Shown piece by piece: positions 6,847 to 16,120 of a DNA stretch of 64,000 bases. Under the pieces are notes generated by a model that was not told the DNA's origin, ran no database searches, and saw nothing but the letters and a program-made list of their open reading frames with translations. Every line of letters starts with the position of its first letter. Position 1 is the first letter of the stretch. Location: positions 1 through 64,000 of the forward strand of contig NZ_BSNM01000014.1 in NCBI RefSeq assembly GCF_030159995.1, read 5' to 3'. Origin of the DNA: Litoribrevibacter albus (GTDB taxonomy: Bacteria; Pseudomonadota; Gammaproteobacteria; Pseudomonadales; Litoribrevibacteraceae). A program made the translations under genes and the position numbers.

Positions 6847-8031
6847 TTAAGCTCTTGTGGATTTGTTTATGTATTGCTGCACTTTGGCAGCTTTTTTGTC
6901 ATAGCCTAACAGTTGTAACTGGTTTTTGTAGGTTTCTATGCCGAGGTAGGGCAGTGTATGTGGACTTGCTAAAGGCTCTCCATTCACGATTAGTCCAAAA
7001 AACTGGAGACTTCTTTGCAAACTACTACCGGACATATCATTTCTACCTGCAACGTTAGGTACAAAGTCGAAAGGATTATTTCTTTCTTTGTGTACTTTCA
7101 TACCAAGAGTATGAGCAATCGATTGAATCCTCGGCATGTACGAGCCAGAGCCATGGATTGCTACTTCCTGTTTAGAAAGTCGCAAGCTAGAGTAATGCTT
7201 ATGGAAGTGTTCAAGTGCAGCACAGAAGATAATTGCGCCTTGGCTATGAACCAACCATTTGGTTGCTTTGCCTTGCATCTGGCGTTGATGTAAAACTTCA
7301 GCTAGGTGTTGAGCATTATGGGATTTTTTGCCTCTGCGTTTATCGAAACCACATTCTATAAGATCTAAAAACCATTTATCACTAGGGTTATGAAAGAGTG
7401 TGTAGTCTCGAATATCATCTTGAGGGTAGGCGACTTGAGCGTGTACACCCATTAACCAAGTAGCTTTATTTAATTCATTAAGCATCCCATTAACCGCAGC
7501 ATGTTCAGTTCGAATCTGGTTAACTGGTTCACCTAGTTCCCACTCAGTCTGTAACACGGTTAACTGTTTTCTATCTTTTGCTTCATCGTAAATATTATTA
7601 GCTCCTGGCTTTCTCTTAACATGCCATACGGCGTTCCTTTCGTGTGAGTGTTGAGCATCATTTGCCCTGAGAAGAGAACGATCAAATAAAATATCAAAAA
7701 TAACTACTTGATTGTTATCATTTATTTTGTACTGGATTAAGTAATGGTATTTATCGAAGGGATAACGAGTACGATAAAGGCGTTTGAATAAACTCGGGTT
7801 TGGATTTGGCTTACACGCCGTATTTGGGTGTTTTACAACGAAGTGGATTTCTTTCAGCACCTGTTGTTGGTCATAGAAATTCAGACTTGCCAGCATGATC
7901 AAGGCTTGGTGGGTGATCTGAATATTCTGGTTTTGAATATATGCGCTATTAATTCCGTGTTCTTCGGCGAGTTCGTGGGTAAGTGGGGAATAGTTAAACC
8001 CCTGCATTTTGCCTGCGTGCATCCATGTCAT
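6847..8031 (-). CDS. RelE/ParE-like domain fused to an alpha/beta-hydrolase (lipase-like) domain, possible toxin
   Basis: A 394-residue protein with no signal peptide. Residues about 50-122 resemble the RelE/ParE toxin fold; the YHYLIQYKINDNNQVVIFD-like strand pattern is typical of it. Residues about 180-370 look like a lipase-type alpha/beta-hydrolase: nucleophile S263 in VHSQG, a likely acid in NPFDFVPN (about D313) and a likely histidine in SPHTLPY (about H353). This combination is unusual. GGAG lies upstream of the ATG. It is the first gene of a pair with an unknown 278-residue protein and lies in an AT-rich patch. Similar serine-hydrolase domains occur in interbacterial phospholipase effectors, so an effector/immunity pair is possible. 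The domain readings are by eye; the hydrolase part is the surer of the two. Confidence 0.5.
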   Translation of the reverse strand: MTWMHAGKMQGFNYSPLTHELAEEHGINSAYIQNQNIQITHQALIMLASLNFYDQQQVLKEIHFVVKHPNTACKPNPNPSLFKRLYRTRYPFDKYHYLIQYKINDNNQVVIFDILFDRSLLRANDAQHSHERNAVWHVKRKPGANNIYDEAKDRKQLTVLQTEWELGEPVNQIRTEHAAVNGMLNELNKATWLMGVHAQVAYPQDDIRDYTLFHNPSDKWFLDLIECGFDKRRGKKSHNAQHLAEVLHQRQMQGKATKWLVHSQGAIIFCAALEHFHKHYSSLRLSKQEVAIHGSGSYMPRIQSIAHTLGMKVHKERNNPFDFVPNVAGRNDMSGSSLQRSLQFFGLIVNGEPLASPHTLPYLGIETYKNQLQLLGYDKKAAKVQQYINKSTRA

Positions 8032-8212
8032 TTTTCTGTCTCTCCATAACAGTGTTGAAATGTTGAAACAGAGTACTAAAACGTGGGGTATTTCGAATCA
8101 ATTTCCTGTCTTTGAAGTCGAAATTTGAGAAGTCACGCAGAACGTCTAGGACGTTCTACTTAACTTAGTCTCAAGTGTACAGAAGGCCGACCTCTCGAAT
8201 GCATTTAATGCA

Positions 8213-10315
8213 TCAAAGTTCATCAATCAGTCGTTTATTGAGGTTGGTTAATTCTTCGGAATTGGCTTGATGGCTCTTTATCTCCTGAGTACTGGATTGC
8301 AGTTGTGATGAAAGCTGCTTAACCCGGTCATTGAGTGAGCCAATTTGCTCCATTAAGGTATTCACTGTGGTGAGTGCTTCACCTGCTTTTGAGGTTTGTT
8401 CGACACTGTTTTCGACTTTTTCCTGACCGCCTTTCATGACGTTAACGGCGTCCTGGGTACCTGATTGCAGGACTTCAATAATTTCACTGATTTGCTCGGT
8501 GGATTCTTGAGTACGCTTCGCCAGGTTTCGAACTTCATCGGCCACTACAGCAAAGCCTCGGCCTTGGTCTCCAGCGCGGGCGGCTTCAATGGCTGCGTTC
8601 AGTGCCAGCAGGTTGGTTTGTTCAGCTATGCTGACGATAACGTCGAGGAAGGCTCCAACTTTTTGGCTCTGTTCTTCCAAGCCAAGAATGACTTTGGAGG
8701 CGGCGTTAATATCACCGGCAAGCTCATTGATTCCTTCAATGGCGTTTTTAATGACTTGATGCCCTTGTTGGACTTCAGTTGCAGCTTGGTGAGCATTATC
8801 CGAGGTTACACCCGTTTCATGCTGAATTTCATGCGTGTATTCATCCATCTGATTCAATGTGCTCTGGGTGTGTTGTTGTCTCTCTGTCTGATGCTTCAGG
8901 TTATTAGAGAGTTCAGCACGAAGATCCTGCATTTTTTGTTGTTGATCGGCTAGCTGCTGTTTCAGCGTCTCAACTTCTTCTAAGTCGTGCAGACTTGGCT
9001 CTGAGTCTGATTCTTTAAGCGATGTGATCAATACTCTCCGGATACTCAGGTTCATACCTTTAACGACCGGTACTGAAATAATCACACCAAGGCAGAGAAG
9101 AGCGGAGATCAGCCAGAAGGCAGTGGTATTGGGTTTACTTTCTTTGATCTTAGCCTTAGCTGCGCGAAGGTTTGCAGTTTCTCTTATCTGTATTTCCTGA
9201 TTCTTGAGCAGTTCTTGATACGCTTTGATGGATTTCAATTGCTGTTCAACAAAGATGTCTAAAGCGGCTTCTGCTCGTTTGATAGACGCATTAATTTTAA
9301 CGGTATCAAGGCTTACTGAGTCTGCCATTAAACTTGGTTGTGGGGCGCCCTCTACATGTATTTTCATCACATCGAGTAGATTTCCAAGAGTAGGTTGGCT
9401 GATGCTAGGTAACGGAGGAAGAGAAAGTGGTGTGGAATCAGACTTTGTAGGTGCTTGCCCTTCAAAGCTCTTGAAGGCTTTATATCTTTGATCTGCGATC
9501 TGTTGAAGAATTTGGATATCCAAACTTAATTGCTTTTGTTTTTTGAAGCTTAGAGGATCAATTTTTTGGATGTAGTCGGTGGCTGCTCGATAATTCAAAA
9601 CCACATTTTGAAATGTCTTAAGACGATTGCCGATGAGCAAATCATTTAAGTAAAGAGAGCCGGTTGCCAGCAGATACTTGCTATGGGTCACCCGGTAAGC
9701 GACCAGGTTATTGCCTGTATCCAGCGCTATCTTTCTCCACGCGGATAAGCCTTTTTGGATGTCGTTATAATGGTTTAAGAAACGTTGGGCTTGTTTATCA
9801 TCAAACCGTTGGACTTTTACTTCAGATAGACGCTTTTGAATCGTATTCACGGCGGTTTCAAGCTGTGTCTGTGCTTCTCGCCACGTTTGATTAACCGGAA
9901 TCATTGCCTCATCTAATGCCTCTGATGCGGCAACAATTACCGCTTCGTGTTGCACATTAGCTTTGGCGTTGAGTTGTCCTTCTAGCGTTTCAAGATACCG
10001 ACTAACTTGTGATTGATAGGAGAGAAGGGCGTCATTCAATTCTTTATGAGTCAGGATCTTAGATGATTTTAGCGAAACGGCTTCTGACTTGATCTGCTCC
10101 AGGGATTGTCGAAGGTTTTCTACATCACCCAGAGTTAAGTCCGGTATTTCAAGGGCTGGTAGGCGATACTCTTCACTTTTAGTCACGGAGCTTTGAGTGG
10201 TTTCAATCATATAGTAGAGCGCGATGACAGTGGTCAGTAGAAACCATAGAACAAGAAAGCCCACACCTTTGTATAGATGTGATGTGACTGATATTTCCTG
10301 TGGTTGAGATGTCAT
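8213..10315 (-). CDS. Methyl-accepting chemotaxis protein with a large helical sensor region
   Basis: A 700-residue chemoreceptor. A first membrane segment is at about 15-35 and a second at about 400-418; between them lies a roughly 360-residue periplasmic region predicted to be mostly helical and rich in Q, L and K, with no recognised ligand fold. The cytoplasmic signalling hairpin tip contains [18 protein letters not shown], the invariant CheA/CheW contact. No clear HAMP domain is seen after the second membrane segment. It is a single gene separated from the AT-rich pair by about 180 bases. The ligand is unknown. Confidence 0.85.
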   Translation of the reverse strand: MTSQPQEISVTSHLYKGVGFLVLWFLLTTVIALYYMIETTQSSVTKSEEYRLPALEIPDLTLGDVENLRQSLEQIKSEAVSLKSSKILTHKELNDALLSYQSQVSRYLETLEGQLNAKANVQHEAVIVAASEALDEAMIPVNQTWREAQTQLETAVNTIQKRLSEVKVQRFDDKQAQRFLNHYNDIQKGLSAWRKIALDTGNNLVAYRVTHSKYLLATGSLYLNDLLIGNRLKTFQNVVLNYRAATDYIQKIDPLSFKKQKQLSLDIQILQQIADQRYKAFKSFEGQAPTKSDSTPLSLPPLPSISQPTLGNLLDVMKIHVEGAPQPSLMADSVSLDTVKINASIKRAEAALDIFVEQQLKSIKAYQELLKNQEIQIRETANLRAAKAKIKESKPNTTAFWLISALLCLGVIISVPVVKGMNLSIRRVLITSLKESDSEPSLHDLEEVETLKQQLADQQQKMQDLRAELSNNLKHQTERQQHTQSTLNQMDEYTHEIQHETGVTSDNAHQAATEVQQGHQVIKNAIEGINELAGDINAASKVILGLEEQSQKVGAFLDVIVSIAEQTNLLALNAAIEAARAGDQGRGFAVVADEVRNLAKRTQESTEQISEIIEVLQSGTQDAVNVMKGGQEKVENSVEQTSKAGEALTTVNTLMEQIGSLNDRVKQLSSQLQSSTQEIKSHQANSEELTNLNKRLIDEL

Positions 10316-10571
10316 GTTTCGTAATGCTCCGCGTTCTTTTTATGACGTTCTGGTGACTGTTTAGGGGATAAGCAAAAAAAGGGCCTGTATTTTGAACAGT
10401 CTCTTTTAGTTATAGCAGTTAGTTTAAGTAGGTGATGTATGGCTCGATAAAATTGAAAGGGTTGATCCATCTGTCTTGTAAGCCGAATCTTTGAGGTGTT
10501 TGAACTTGCCGTTACAAAAGTAAACAGTACAATGTGCTCCTTTGACTATTGGAACAACTTTTAGGTTATCG

Positions 10572-11009
10572 ATGTCCACCACCAACATTACCTGCCCAAG
10601 CTGTAATGCTAAAAACCGTTTACCGTCAGATCGCTTATCGGATCAACCCAAGTGCGGTAAATGTAAGAAGCCTCTTTTCTCCGGGAAACCAATGGAATTA
10701 ACCGCAGCGAATGTGGCTGCAACGGTTAATCATAATGAGATTCCTGTGTTAGTGGATTGCTGGGCGCCGTGGTGTGGACCGTGTAAAAGTTTCGGACCAA
10801 TATTCGAAAAAGCTGCCAAAGAGTTGGAACCCAAGCTTCGACTTGCCAAGTTGAACACCGAAGTTCATCAGCAAGTGGCTGCTCGTTGGCAGATCCGTTC
10901 AATACCCACCTTAATCTTGTTCAAACAAGGGAAGGAAGTGGCTCGTATTTCAGGCGCGCTACCATTGCCTCAATTGAAGCAATGGCTGAAAGAACATGGT
11001 GTGAATTAG
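10572..11009 (+). CDS. trxC: Thioredoxin 2
   Basis: A 145-residue thioredoxin with an N-terminal zinc ribbon (Cys 8, 11, 28 and 31) followed by the thioredoxin fold with active site WCGPC (Cys 68 and 71). This two-part layout defines TrxC, a cytosolic disulfide reductase that in Escherichia coli belongs to the oxidative-stress response. The start at 10572 makes the protein begin just before the zinc ribbon like the family; an ATG at 10542 would add ten residues and has no better ribosome-binding site. The gene stands alone between two chemoreceptor genes. Confidence 0.92.
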   Translation: MSTTNITCPSCNAKNRLPSDRLSDQPKCGKCKKPLFSGKPMELTAANVAATVNHNEIPVLVDCWAPWCGPCKSFGPIFEKAAKELEPKLRLAKLNTEVHQQVAARWQIRSIPTLILFKQGKEVARISGALPLPQLKQWLKEHGVN

Positions 11010-11186
11010 AACGTTTTCTAATATGTGGCTTTGTTCTGGGGTTCTCTTGTTTTGACTACGCGTGTCGTAGCTTGTACTACTCACTAAGAAGTTGACTCAA
11101 TTACACCTCGAACAATTGCTATAACTCAGGCTGTCCATCCTCGAACACTGATCATTAACGTAGCAAAATAAATTTTTGTTTAATAT

Positions 11187-11205
11187 GGTAATGATTCTTA
11201 TTATC
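11187..11205. promoter_or_regulatory. Fur-box-like operator upstream of a chemoreceptor gene
   Basis: GGTAATGATTCTTATTATC agrees with the 19-bp Fur consensus at 15 positions. It lies 49 bases before the start at 11254, in an AT-rich promoter region, so iron would be expected to repress the downstream chemoreceptor. No other gene is close enough in the right direction. Confidence 0.6.
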
Positions 11206-11253
11206 ATAAATGACAGTTAAGATTTGTTGTCGATCTAAATCAGAAATCTACCT

Positions 11254-12873
11254 ATGAAATCACTAAGTATAAGCGCCAAACTTTGGTTCATCGCCTTTGT
11301 GGCAATCGTTGCAAGCTTTGTATTACTGGCTACCAGTAGCTGGGAAAACAGAAGCAATCTTCTGGAAAGTCGCCAGAATGAGTTAAAACACCTTACGGAA
11401 CTGGCCATATCAACGGCCCGTTTTTATCACGATCAAATACCTACGTTGACTGAGCAGGATGCACAAAACCAGGCTAAGAAAGCCATTTCAGCACTCAGGT
11501 ACAACAATGGTATCGGCTATTTGTGGATTAACGATTACTCCGCAAATATTGTCATGCATCCCATTAAACCTAATCTGGACGGTCGTGATTTATCTGGATT
11601 TAAAGACGCAAAAGGTAAACGGATTTTCTCAGAGTTTGCCCGTTTAGGCAGAACAAAGGGAGAGGGGGTTGTCTCGTATTATTGGGAAAAACCCGGCGAG
11701 CGTGAACCCGTCGAAAAGCGTTCTTATGTGAAGGCGTTTACTCCTTGGGGGTGGGTGATTGGAACGGGCGTGTATATCGATGATATTGATGCGATATTTT
11801 ACAGTGACCTGTTAAAGAGCTTAGGTTTCTTTTTGGTGGTCATTGGCGTGATCTTTTTTGTGATTCTATGGATACGCCAGGATATGAATCACGCCATTAA
11901 ACGCATGATAAGTTCGATGGGACGTATGAGGGATGGTGATCTCTCCGAACGACTGATCACGACCGACCGCAAGGATGAGCTAGGGCTACTTAGTCGCGCG
12001 GCCAATGACATCGTATCGTCTTTTCAGAGCACCTTTATTCAGGTTCAGGAAATTTTAAACAAACTACTGCATGAAGCGACTACGGCAGAACGTTGCGGTA
12101 AACAGATTCATCAAAGCGTTCAGGATCAATTCATTGAAACCGATTCGTTATCAACGGCAATGGATGAAATGGCAACATCGGTGACGGAAATTGCAGGTAA
12201 CACTCAGCAGTCGTCTAACTCTGCAAGGAATGTAAATTCTTATGTTGAGAGCAGCCAACAGCAAATGCATCTGACGCTTGAGAAGGTGTCTTCACTAAGC
12301 GAACAGATCATTAATTCTGAGTCGGTGATGCATCAGCTGGATGCTTATACATCCCAGATTTCGAGTGTATTAGACGTTATTCGTGGGATTTCCGAACAAA
12401 CCAATCTGTTAGCACTTAATGCTGCGATTGAAGCCGCCCGTGCGGGAGAAACCGGCCGAGGTTTTGCGGTGGTTGCCGATGAAGTTCGTTCTTTGGCGAA
12501 GAAAACGCATGACTGTACGGAAGAGATTCAAAGAACCACTGAACAGTTGCAAGAGGGCAGCAACAACGCTGTTCAAGTAATGAAAGTGTCTGCGAGTTTG
12601 TCTGAAGAATGTTTGGCTTTGGCAGAAGAAACGGATCAGAACCTGCAAAGCATCCTGCAACAGAGTGTCGATATTGCAGACATGAATACGCAAGTGGCAT
12701 CAGCGACGCATCAACAGTCGTGTGTTACAGAAGAGATGAGCCATAACCTGACAGAGTTAAGATCGTTGTCGGAAGGGTTAAAATCTGAGGCTCAGGAAGC
12801 GGCTAAGGTCAGTGAGCATTTGAATGATCTGGCAGATCAATTGAAATCGTCGATCAGCAAATTCTCAAGCTAG
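11254..12873 (+). CDS. Methyl-accepting chemotaxis protein with a single Cache sensor domain
   Basis: A 539-residue chemoreceptor with the full standard layout. The first membrane segment is at about 10-30; an sCache_2-type periplasmic domain follows (about 35-180, with GYLWINDY and the [11 protein letters not shown] end typical of the fold). The second membrane segment is at about 188-207, then HAMP (about 208-262), and the signalling domain with [18 protein letters not shown]. sCache_2 domains commonly bind small carboxylates. A Fur-like box just upstream suggests that the receptor is made when iron is scarce, pointing to a link between iron supply and movement. The ligand itself cannot be predicted. 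Confidence 0.9.
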   Translation: MKSLSISAKLWFIAFVAIVASFVLLATSSWENRSNLLESRQNELKHLTELAISTARFYHDQIPTLTEQDAQNQAKKAISALRYNNGIGYLWINDYSANIVMHPIKPNLDGRDLSGFKDAKGKRIFSEFARLGRTKGEGVVSYYWEKPGEREPVEKRSYVKAFTPWGWVIGTGVYIDDIDAIFYSDLLKSLGFFLVVIGVIFFVILWIRQDMNHAIKRMISSMGRMRDGDLSERLITTDRKDELGLLSRAANDIVSSFQSTFIQVQEILNKLLHEATTAERCGKQIHQSVQDQFIETDSLSTAMDEMATSVTEIAGNTQQSSNSARNVNSYVESSQQQMHLTLEKVSSLSEQIINSESVMHQLDAYTSQISSVLDVIRGISEQTNLLALNAAIEAARAGETGRGFAVVADEVRSLAKKTHDCTEEIQRTTEQLQEGSNNAVQVMKVSASLSEECLALAEETDQNLQSILQQSVDIADMNTQVASATHQQSCVTEEMSHNLTELRSLSEGLKSEAQEAAKVSEHLNDLADQLKSSISKFSS

Positions 12874-12906
12874 TGTTCAGTTAGTTCGTTAGTTCGCGAG
12901 CTAGCT

Positions 12907-12949
12907 AGTTCCTTCAGGTACGTGTTTGATGAACGAGCCTGAAGGAACT
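12907..12949 (+). terminator. Stem-loop after the Cache chemoreceptor gene
   Basis: A perfect 12-bp stem AGTTCCTTCAGG/CCTGAAGGAACT encloses a 19-base loop, 34 bases past the stop. The T content after it is modest, so it may be a weak terminator or an RNA end-protecting hairpin. It may serve the convergent gene as well. Confidence 0.55.
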
Positions 12950-12974
12950 TTGAATCATTTAATCATCTTCCGAT

Positions 12975-14060
12975 CTAGTTGCTTAAGGCGTCCTGCTCCT
13001 GATACGGCTGATCGGAAAACTCATCTAACGCATAGGCATCGGTTTGATAGCCTGGCTGTTCTACCGGCGCTCTCTGCATTGGCATAGTGACTTTGGCTAA
13101 TGAGAGCTGCTGCAACACGTAGGGGCCACTTTCTTGAGAGTCTCTAACCATCAGACCCGCAAATTCCAGTGGAATCCAGTGCGTTCCTGACGATAACTCT
13201 TTGGTTTGTTGGGTAACACCCACAGGCACGTTGGTGCTGCTGTAAAGGGATGCTTGAATATAAAACTTGTTGGTCTGAGCTACCTTTACTTCGGCTTCAA
13301 TCAGTAAGTCGCCTTTTGAAGTGATCTTGTCCCTGTATTCACCGGTCAGTTCAATATCCGGTTGCGATAGCGTAAAAGTCAGCGCATCCAGAATCTCATG
13401 CGCTTCGTCTTGGATTACCACTTTGTAGATACCCGGCTCTGAAATACTGGATGAGCTATCCGCTAAATTTATGGTTGCCTGATAGGTGAAGTCTTGATCT
13501 TCATCCGCGAGTTCCAGTTTGCCAATACGTTGACGAAAGGCTTCTATATCTGCGCTGAAATTGGCTTTTATTTTCTTTCCTTCACCGTCAGTAACATAGG
13601 CAAAGATATTCACCTGATCCGTGTTCAGGTAATACTTCTTATCACTCCAGATGGTTAAGCCGAAGTTTTTATCTTCACTCAAGGTTGTACGTTCGTCTGG
13701 GGCGTATCTCTGGGTGATCGGGTCTTGATTCGGACTGGTGAACCGTCTGTTCTCTGGCGGGTAACGAGTATAGTTGTCGTGATCATCTAAGAGTGCCAGT
13801 TGTAGATCCGATTTTTCGGTCAGAGCTTTAATCCGATCAATCGGTGAGAGTGATTCCTCTGGTTTCTTCTTCTCCGTCTTGGCGGTTGCAGGCTTGGCCG
13901 TCGTTTCATTAAACACCGTTTCATCCCAAATCGGTGTGGTAGCTTCTGTGGATGGCGTATTGTCGGCATCAGCTGGAAGCACAAGGGTTGATTCGTTGGA
14001 AATGGCAAACCATGCCATCAACATCATGATTAAGGGAAGTAATAAGTATTTTGGTTTCAT
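12975..14060 (-). CDS. Exported protein of unknown function with an Ig-like region
   Basis: A 361-residue protein starting at the ATG at 14060; an earlier TTG at 14096 is less likely. Residues 4-22 are hydrophobic and form a signal peptide or anchor. A Thr/Ala/Lys-rich linker follows (about 30-70). The central part (about 135-240) has the beta-rich pattern WSDKKYYLNTDQVNIFAYV, resembling the Ig-like/macroglobulin domains of secreted proteins. A second beta-rich part follows (about 245-330), then an acidic tail. No catalytic motif was seen. It lies 87 bases downstream of a secreted lipase-like gene on the same strand, with a terminator between them, so readthrough may couple the two. It could be an accessory or surface partner of that enzyme, which is inference. 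Confidence 0.6.
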   Translation of the reverse strand: MKPKYLLLPLIMMLMAWFAISNESTLVLPADADNTPSTEATTPIWDETVFNETTAKPATAKTEKKKPEESLSPIDRIKALTEKSDLQLALLDDHDNYTRYPPENRRFTSPNQDPITQRYAPDERTTLSEDKNFGLTIWSDKKYYLNTDQVNIFAYVTDGEGKKIKANFSADIEAFRQRIGKLELADEDQDFTYQATINLADSSSSISEPGIYKVVIQDEAHEILDALTFTLSQPDIELTGEYRDKITSKGDLLIEAEVKVAQTNKFYIQASLYSSTNVPVGVTQQTKELSSGTHWIPLEFAGLMVRDSQESGPYVLQQLSLAKVTMPMQRAPVEQPGYQTDAYALDEFSDQPYQEQDALSN

Positions 14061-14099
14061 AATGATTCGTTTCAAAGTTACTGCATTTGAAAGCAAAGA

Positions 14100-14126
14100 A
14101 ACCCGGAGCGTTAAACGTTCCGGGTT
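14100..14126 (-). terminator. Rho-independent terminator after the first secreted lipase-like gene
   Basis: A long stem of ACCCGGA and TCCGGGT extended by GCGTT/AACGT with one mismatch is followed on the minus strand by TTTCTTTGCTTT. It lies about 20 bases past the stop at 14147. Confidence 0.8.
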
Positions 14127-14146
14127 CTCATTAATTTAACAGCGAA

Positions 14147-15274
14147 TTATTGTGTACAAGACGCAATGCGACCTGACATGTTTTTGCCGTTACCACAGCT
14201 TAAGCCGTTTTCGATGTTAGTGTAGCTCGGTGAACTGATACCACCGTTACGCTCTGCATCGTGATCAGTGTAAACGCTTGCCATGTTGTAGGTACGTGGT
14301 GTGCCTTTGTTGCTGTTGTTACAGCGGAAGATTGGGCTACCGTAAGCAATACCAAAGAAGGTTTTGTATTCGTTCAAGTCATCCCAAAGATTACGTTTAG
14401 GTGAACCTGCACAGCCCATTTGAGACGCCAGGTTGATGTAACCGTCATCTTCACCCGTTAAGAAACCAGCTGACGCGCCTTCAATACCTGGGAAGCTCTT
14501 ATATCCACCCATGGTGTAAATAGGTGCAGCCAGGTTAGAACCGATGTAGTTACGAGCCAGATAAGAGTCGTTCGTCTGCAGCCATTGAACACTTGGGTTA
14601 CAGTCTTTACCCAGGAATGCCATGTTGATCAGCGCATCCAACCAGTTGCCGTTACATACGCGGTCAGCACCTTCTGTACCACCCATAGCACCACCCATGG
14701 TGAAGATGCCTAGAACGTTTTTAAATGCTTCGCTGTAAGGTACAGACTTAGCAGAACCGCTCGCGGTGAATGCCGTGTTGTAATACGGTGCTCCAGATAC
14801 TGCGTTACCTGCCATGAAGACCATTTCTTGAGAACCTTGGCTGTGGCTTACCACCCAGAAATTATCTGATGAAGAGCACTGTGTGTTTGGCTCATCATGA
14901 ACCAAGCCGTCACCATTACCTTGTTTGATCGAAACCATTTGACGAGCAATTTCACCTGCTGTCTCATCGCGCCAGTAAGGATAACCGCTTTCATCCGTTG
15001 AATCGTAACCCACGATCGCATAGTTATCGCTTGGGCCAAGCAGATAAGACATAAAGTCACTGTTGCTGTATTCACTGAAGTGAGAGGTTCTCCAGGAATC
15101 ACGAGCTTCTGCTTTGCTTGTGCCTTGAGTACCGTGACCGTGAACCATGATGTAGCAGTTATCAGCTGCCATTGCTGTGTTAGACATTAACGTACTGCCA
15201 AGAACTAAAGTACTTGCAACGGCCGTTGTGCCTTTGGCAATAGTCGCAAGATATGAGCGAAATTGCTTTTTCAT
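14147..15274 (-). CDS. Secreted alpha/beta-hydrolase, lipase-like (copy 1)
   Basis: A 375-residue exported protein with a signal peptide cleaved after AMA (about residue 36). The mature protein begins with CYIMVHGHGTQG, a typical oxyanion HG strand. The nucleophile elbow is SHSQG with Ser 145; an EDDG segment and the DHDAE segment near the C-terminus are candidate acid and histidine partners. Several cysteines suggest disulfides, as in extracellular enzymes. The substrate could be a lipid or polyester. A very similar gene lies at 17416-18528, and the two flank the RimB/RimK-like pair, so this is a local duplication. AAGG precedes the start. The downstream gene encodes an exported Ig-like protein. 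Confidence 0.7.
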   Translation of the reverse strand: MKKQFRSYLATIAKGTTAVASTLVLGSTLMSNTAMAADNCYIMVHGHGTQGTSKAEARDSWRTSHFSEYSNSDFMSYLLGPSDNYAIVGYDSTDESGYPYWRDETAGEIARQMVSIKQGNGDGLVHDEPNTQCSSSDNFWVVSHSQGSQEMVFMAGNAVSGAPYYNTAFTASGSAKSVPYSEAFKNVLGIFTMGGAMGGTEGADRVCNGNWLDALINMAFLGKDCNPSVQWLQTNDSYLARNYIGSNLAAPIYTMGGYKSFPGIEGASAGFLTGEDDGYINLASQMGCAGSPKRNLWDDLNEYKTFFGIAYGSPIFRCNNSNKGTPRTYNMASVYTDHDAERNGGISSPSYTNIENGLSCGNGKNMSGRIASCTQ

Positions 15275-15550
15275 AATGTAAGACCTTCTCGAATGTTATT
15301 TTTATTGTGAGCGTCCTGCTTAATTGATCATCCATGACTTCAACGTCAGTTAAAGTGTGATGAAGTTCGCTATTCCAATATATCTGCTCTATGAAAATCC
15401 GCCATGACACTTGAGGCCATTTAGTCCGACATTTCCGGCCAAGTGGGTCATTTGTTACCGAGTAGGGGGCCTTTAACGCCTACCTCTGATTAAAACTCGC
15501 CTAGACTAATGAATAGTCGTAACGCAGGTGATAGGGAAAGTGCGTAACAG

Positions 15551-15985
15551 ATGAAAAACAAAATGATAGTCGGTGCACTTGAGAGTTGTGATCTGCCTGA
15601 GTTGGATCTTCATCAGGTGCAAATGCGTGTGGACACTGGTGCCGCTACGTCGTCCTTACATGTCGATAACATAAATGAGTTTATGAAAGACGGTAAGCGT
15701 TGGGTGAATTTTGATATTCATCCTGATGTCCATAATGTCGACACTGTGGTAAACAAGACTTTGTTGTTGAAGGGCAAAAAGGTCGTTAAAAGTTCTTCGG
15801 CTGATAAAGAAAAGCGCGTTGTGATTAAAACGGCAATTCAGCTGGGCGGTCAGGAGTGGGTGATCAAACTGACGTTAACGGATCGCTCGTCCATGAAAAA
15901 TCTGATGCTCCTTGGTAGAGAGGCGATGCAAGGTCGTCTCTTGGTCGATCCGAGTCATGAATTTGTTGTTTCTGACAGAGATTGA
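15551..15985 (+). CDS. RimB-like retropepsin-type protease (PF05618)
   Basis: A 144-residue protein of the putative ATP-dependent zinc protease/RimB family. The diagnostic segment VDTGAATSSLH (about residues 29-39) contains the D-T-G-A motif of retropepsin-like aspartic proteases; RWVNFDIHPD follows. In Pseudomonas, RimB works with RimK, which adds glutamates to ribosomal protein S6, and modulates that modification. Here a RimK-like ligase gene follows 135 bases downstream on the same strand, which supports the assignment. The length fits the family. The ribosome-binding site is poor; an ATG at 15563 is possible. Confidence 0.8.
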   Translation: MKNKMIVGALESCDLPELDLHQVQMRVDTGAATSSLHVDNINEFMKDGKRWVNFDIHPDVHNVDTVVNKTLLLKGKKVVKSSSADKEKRVVIKTAIQLGGQEWVIKLTLTDRSSMKNLMLLGREAMQGRLLVDPSHEFVVSDRD

Positions 15986-16120
15986 GCAACTACACTTTAG
16001 AGTATTAGATTTTGATGAGGTAATTTCTTCAAATATTAACCGAATTTTTTTGTCTTCCTCCTGAGTCCGAGGTTATGGTGAAGGAACGGGACGGAATACA
16101 TTAAAAAGGAGGCAATGCTC

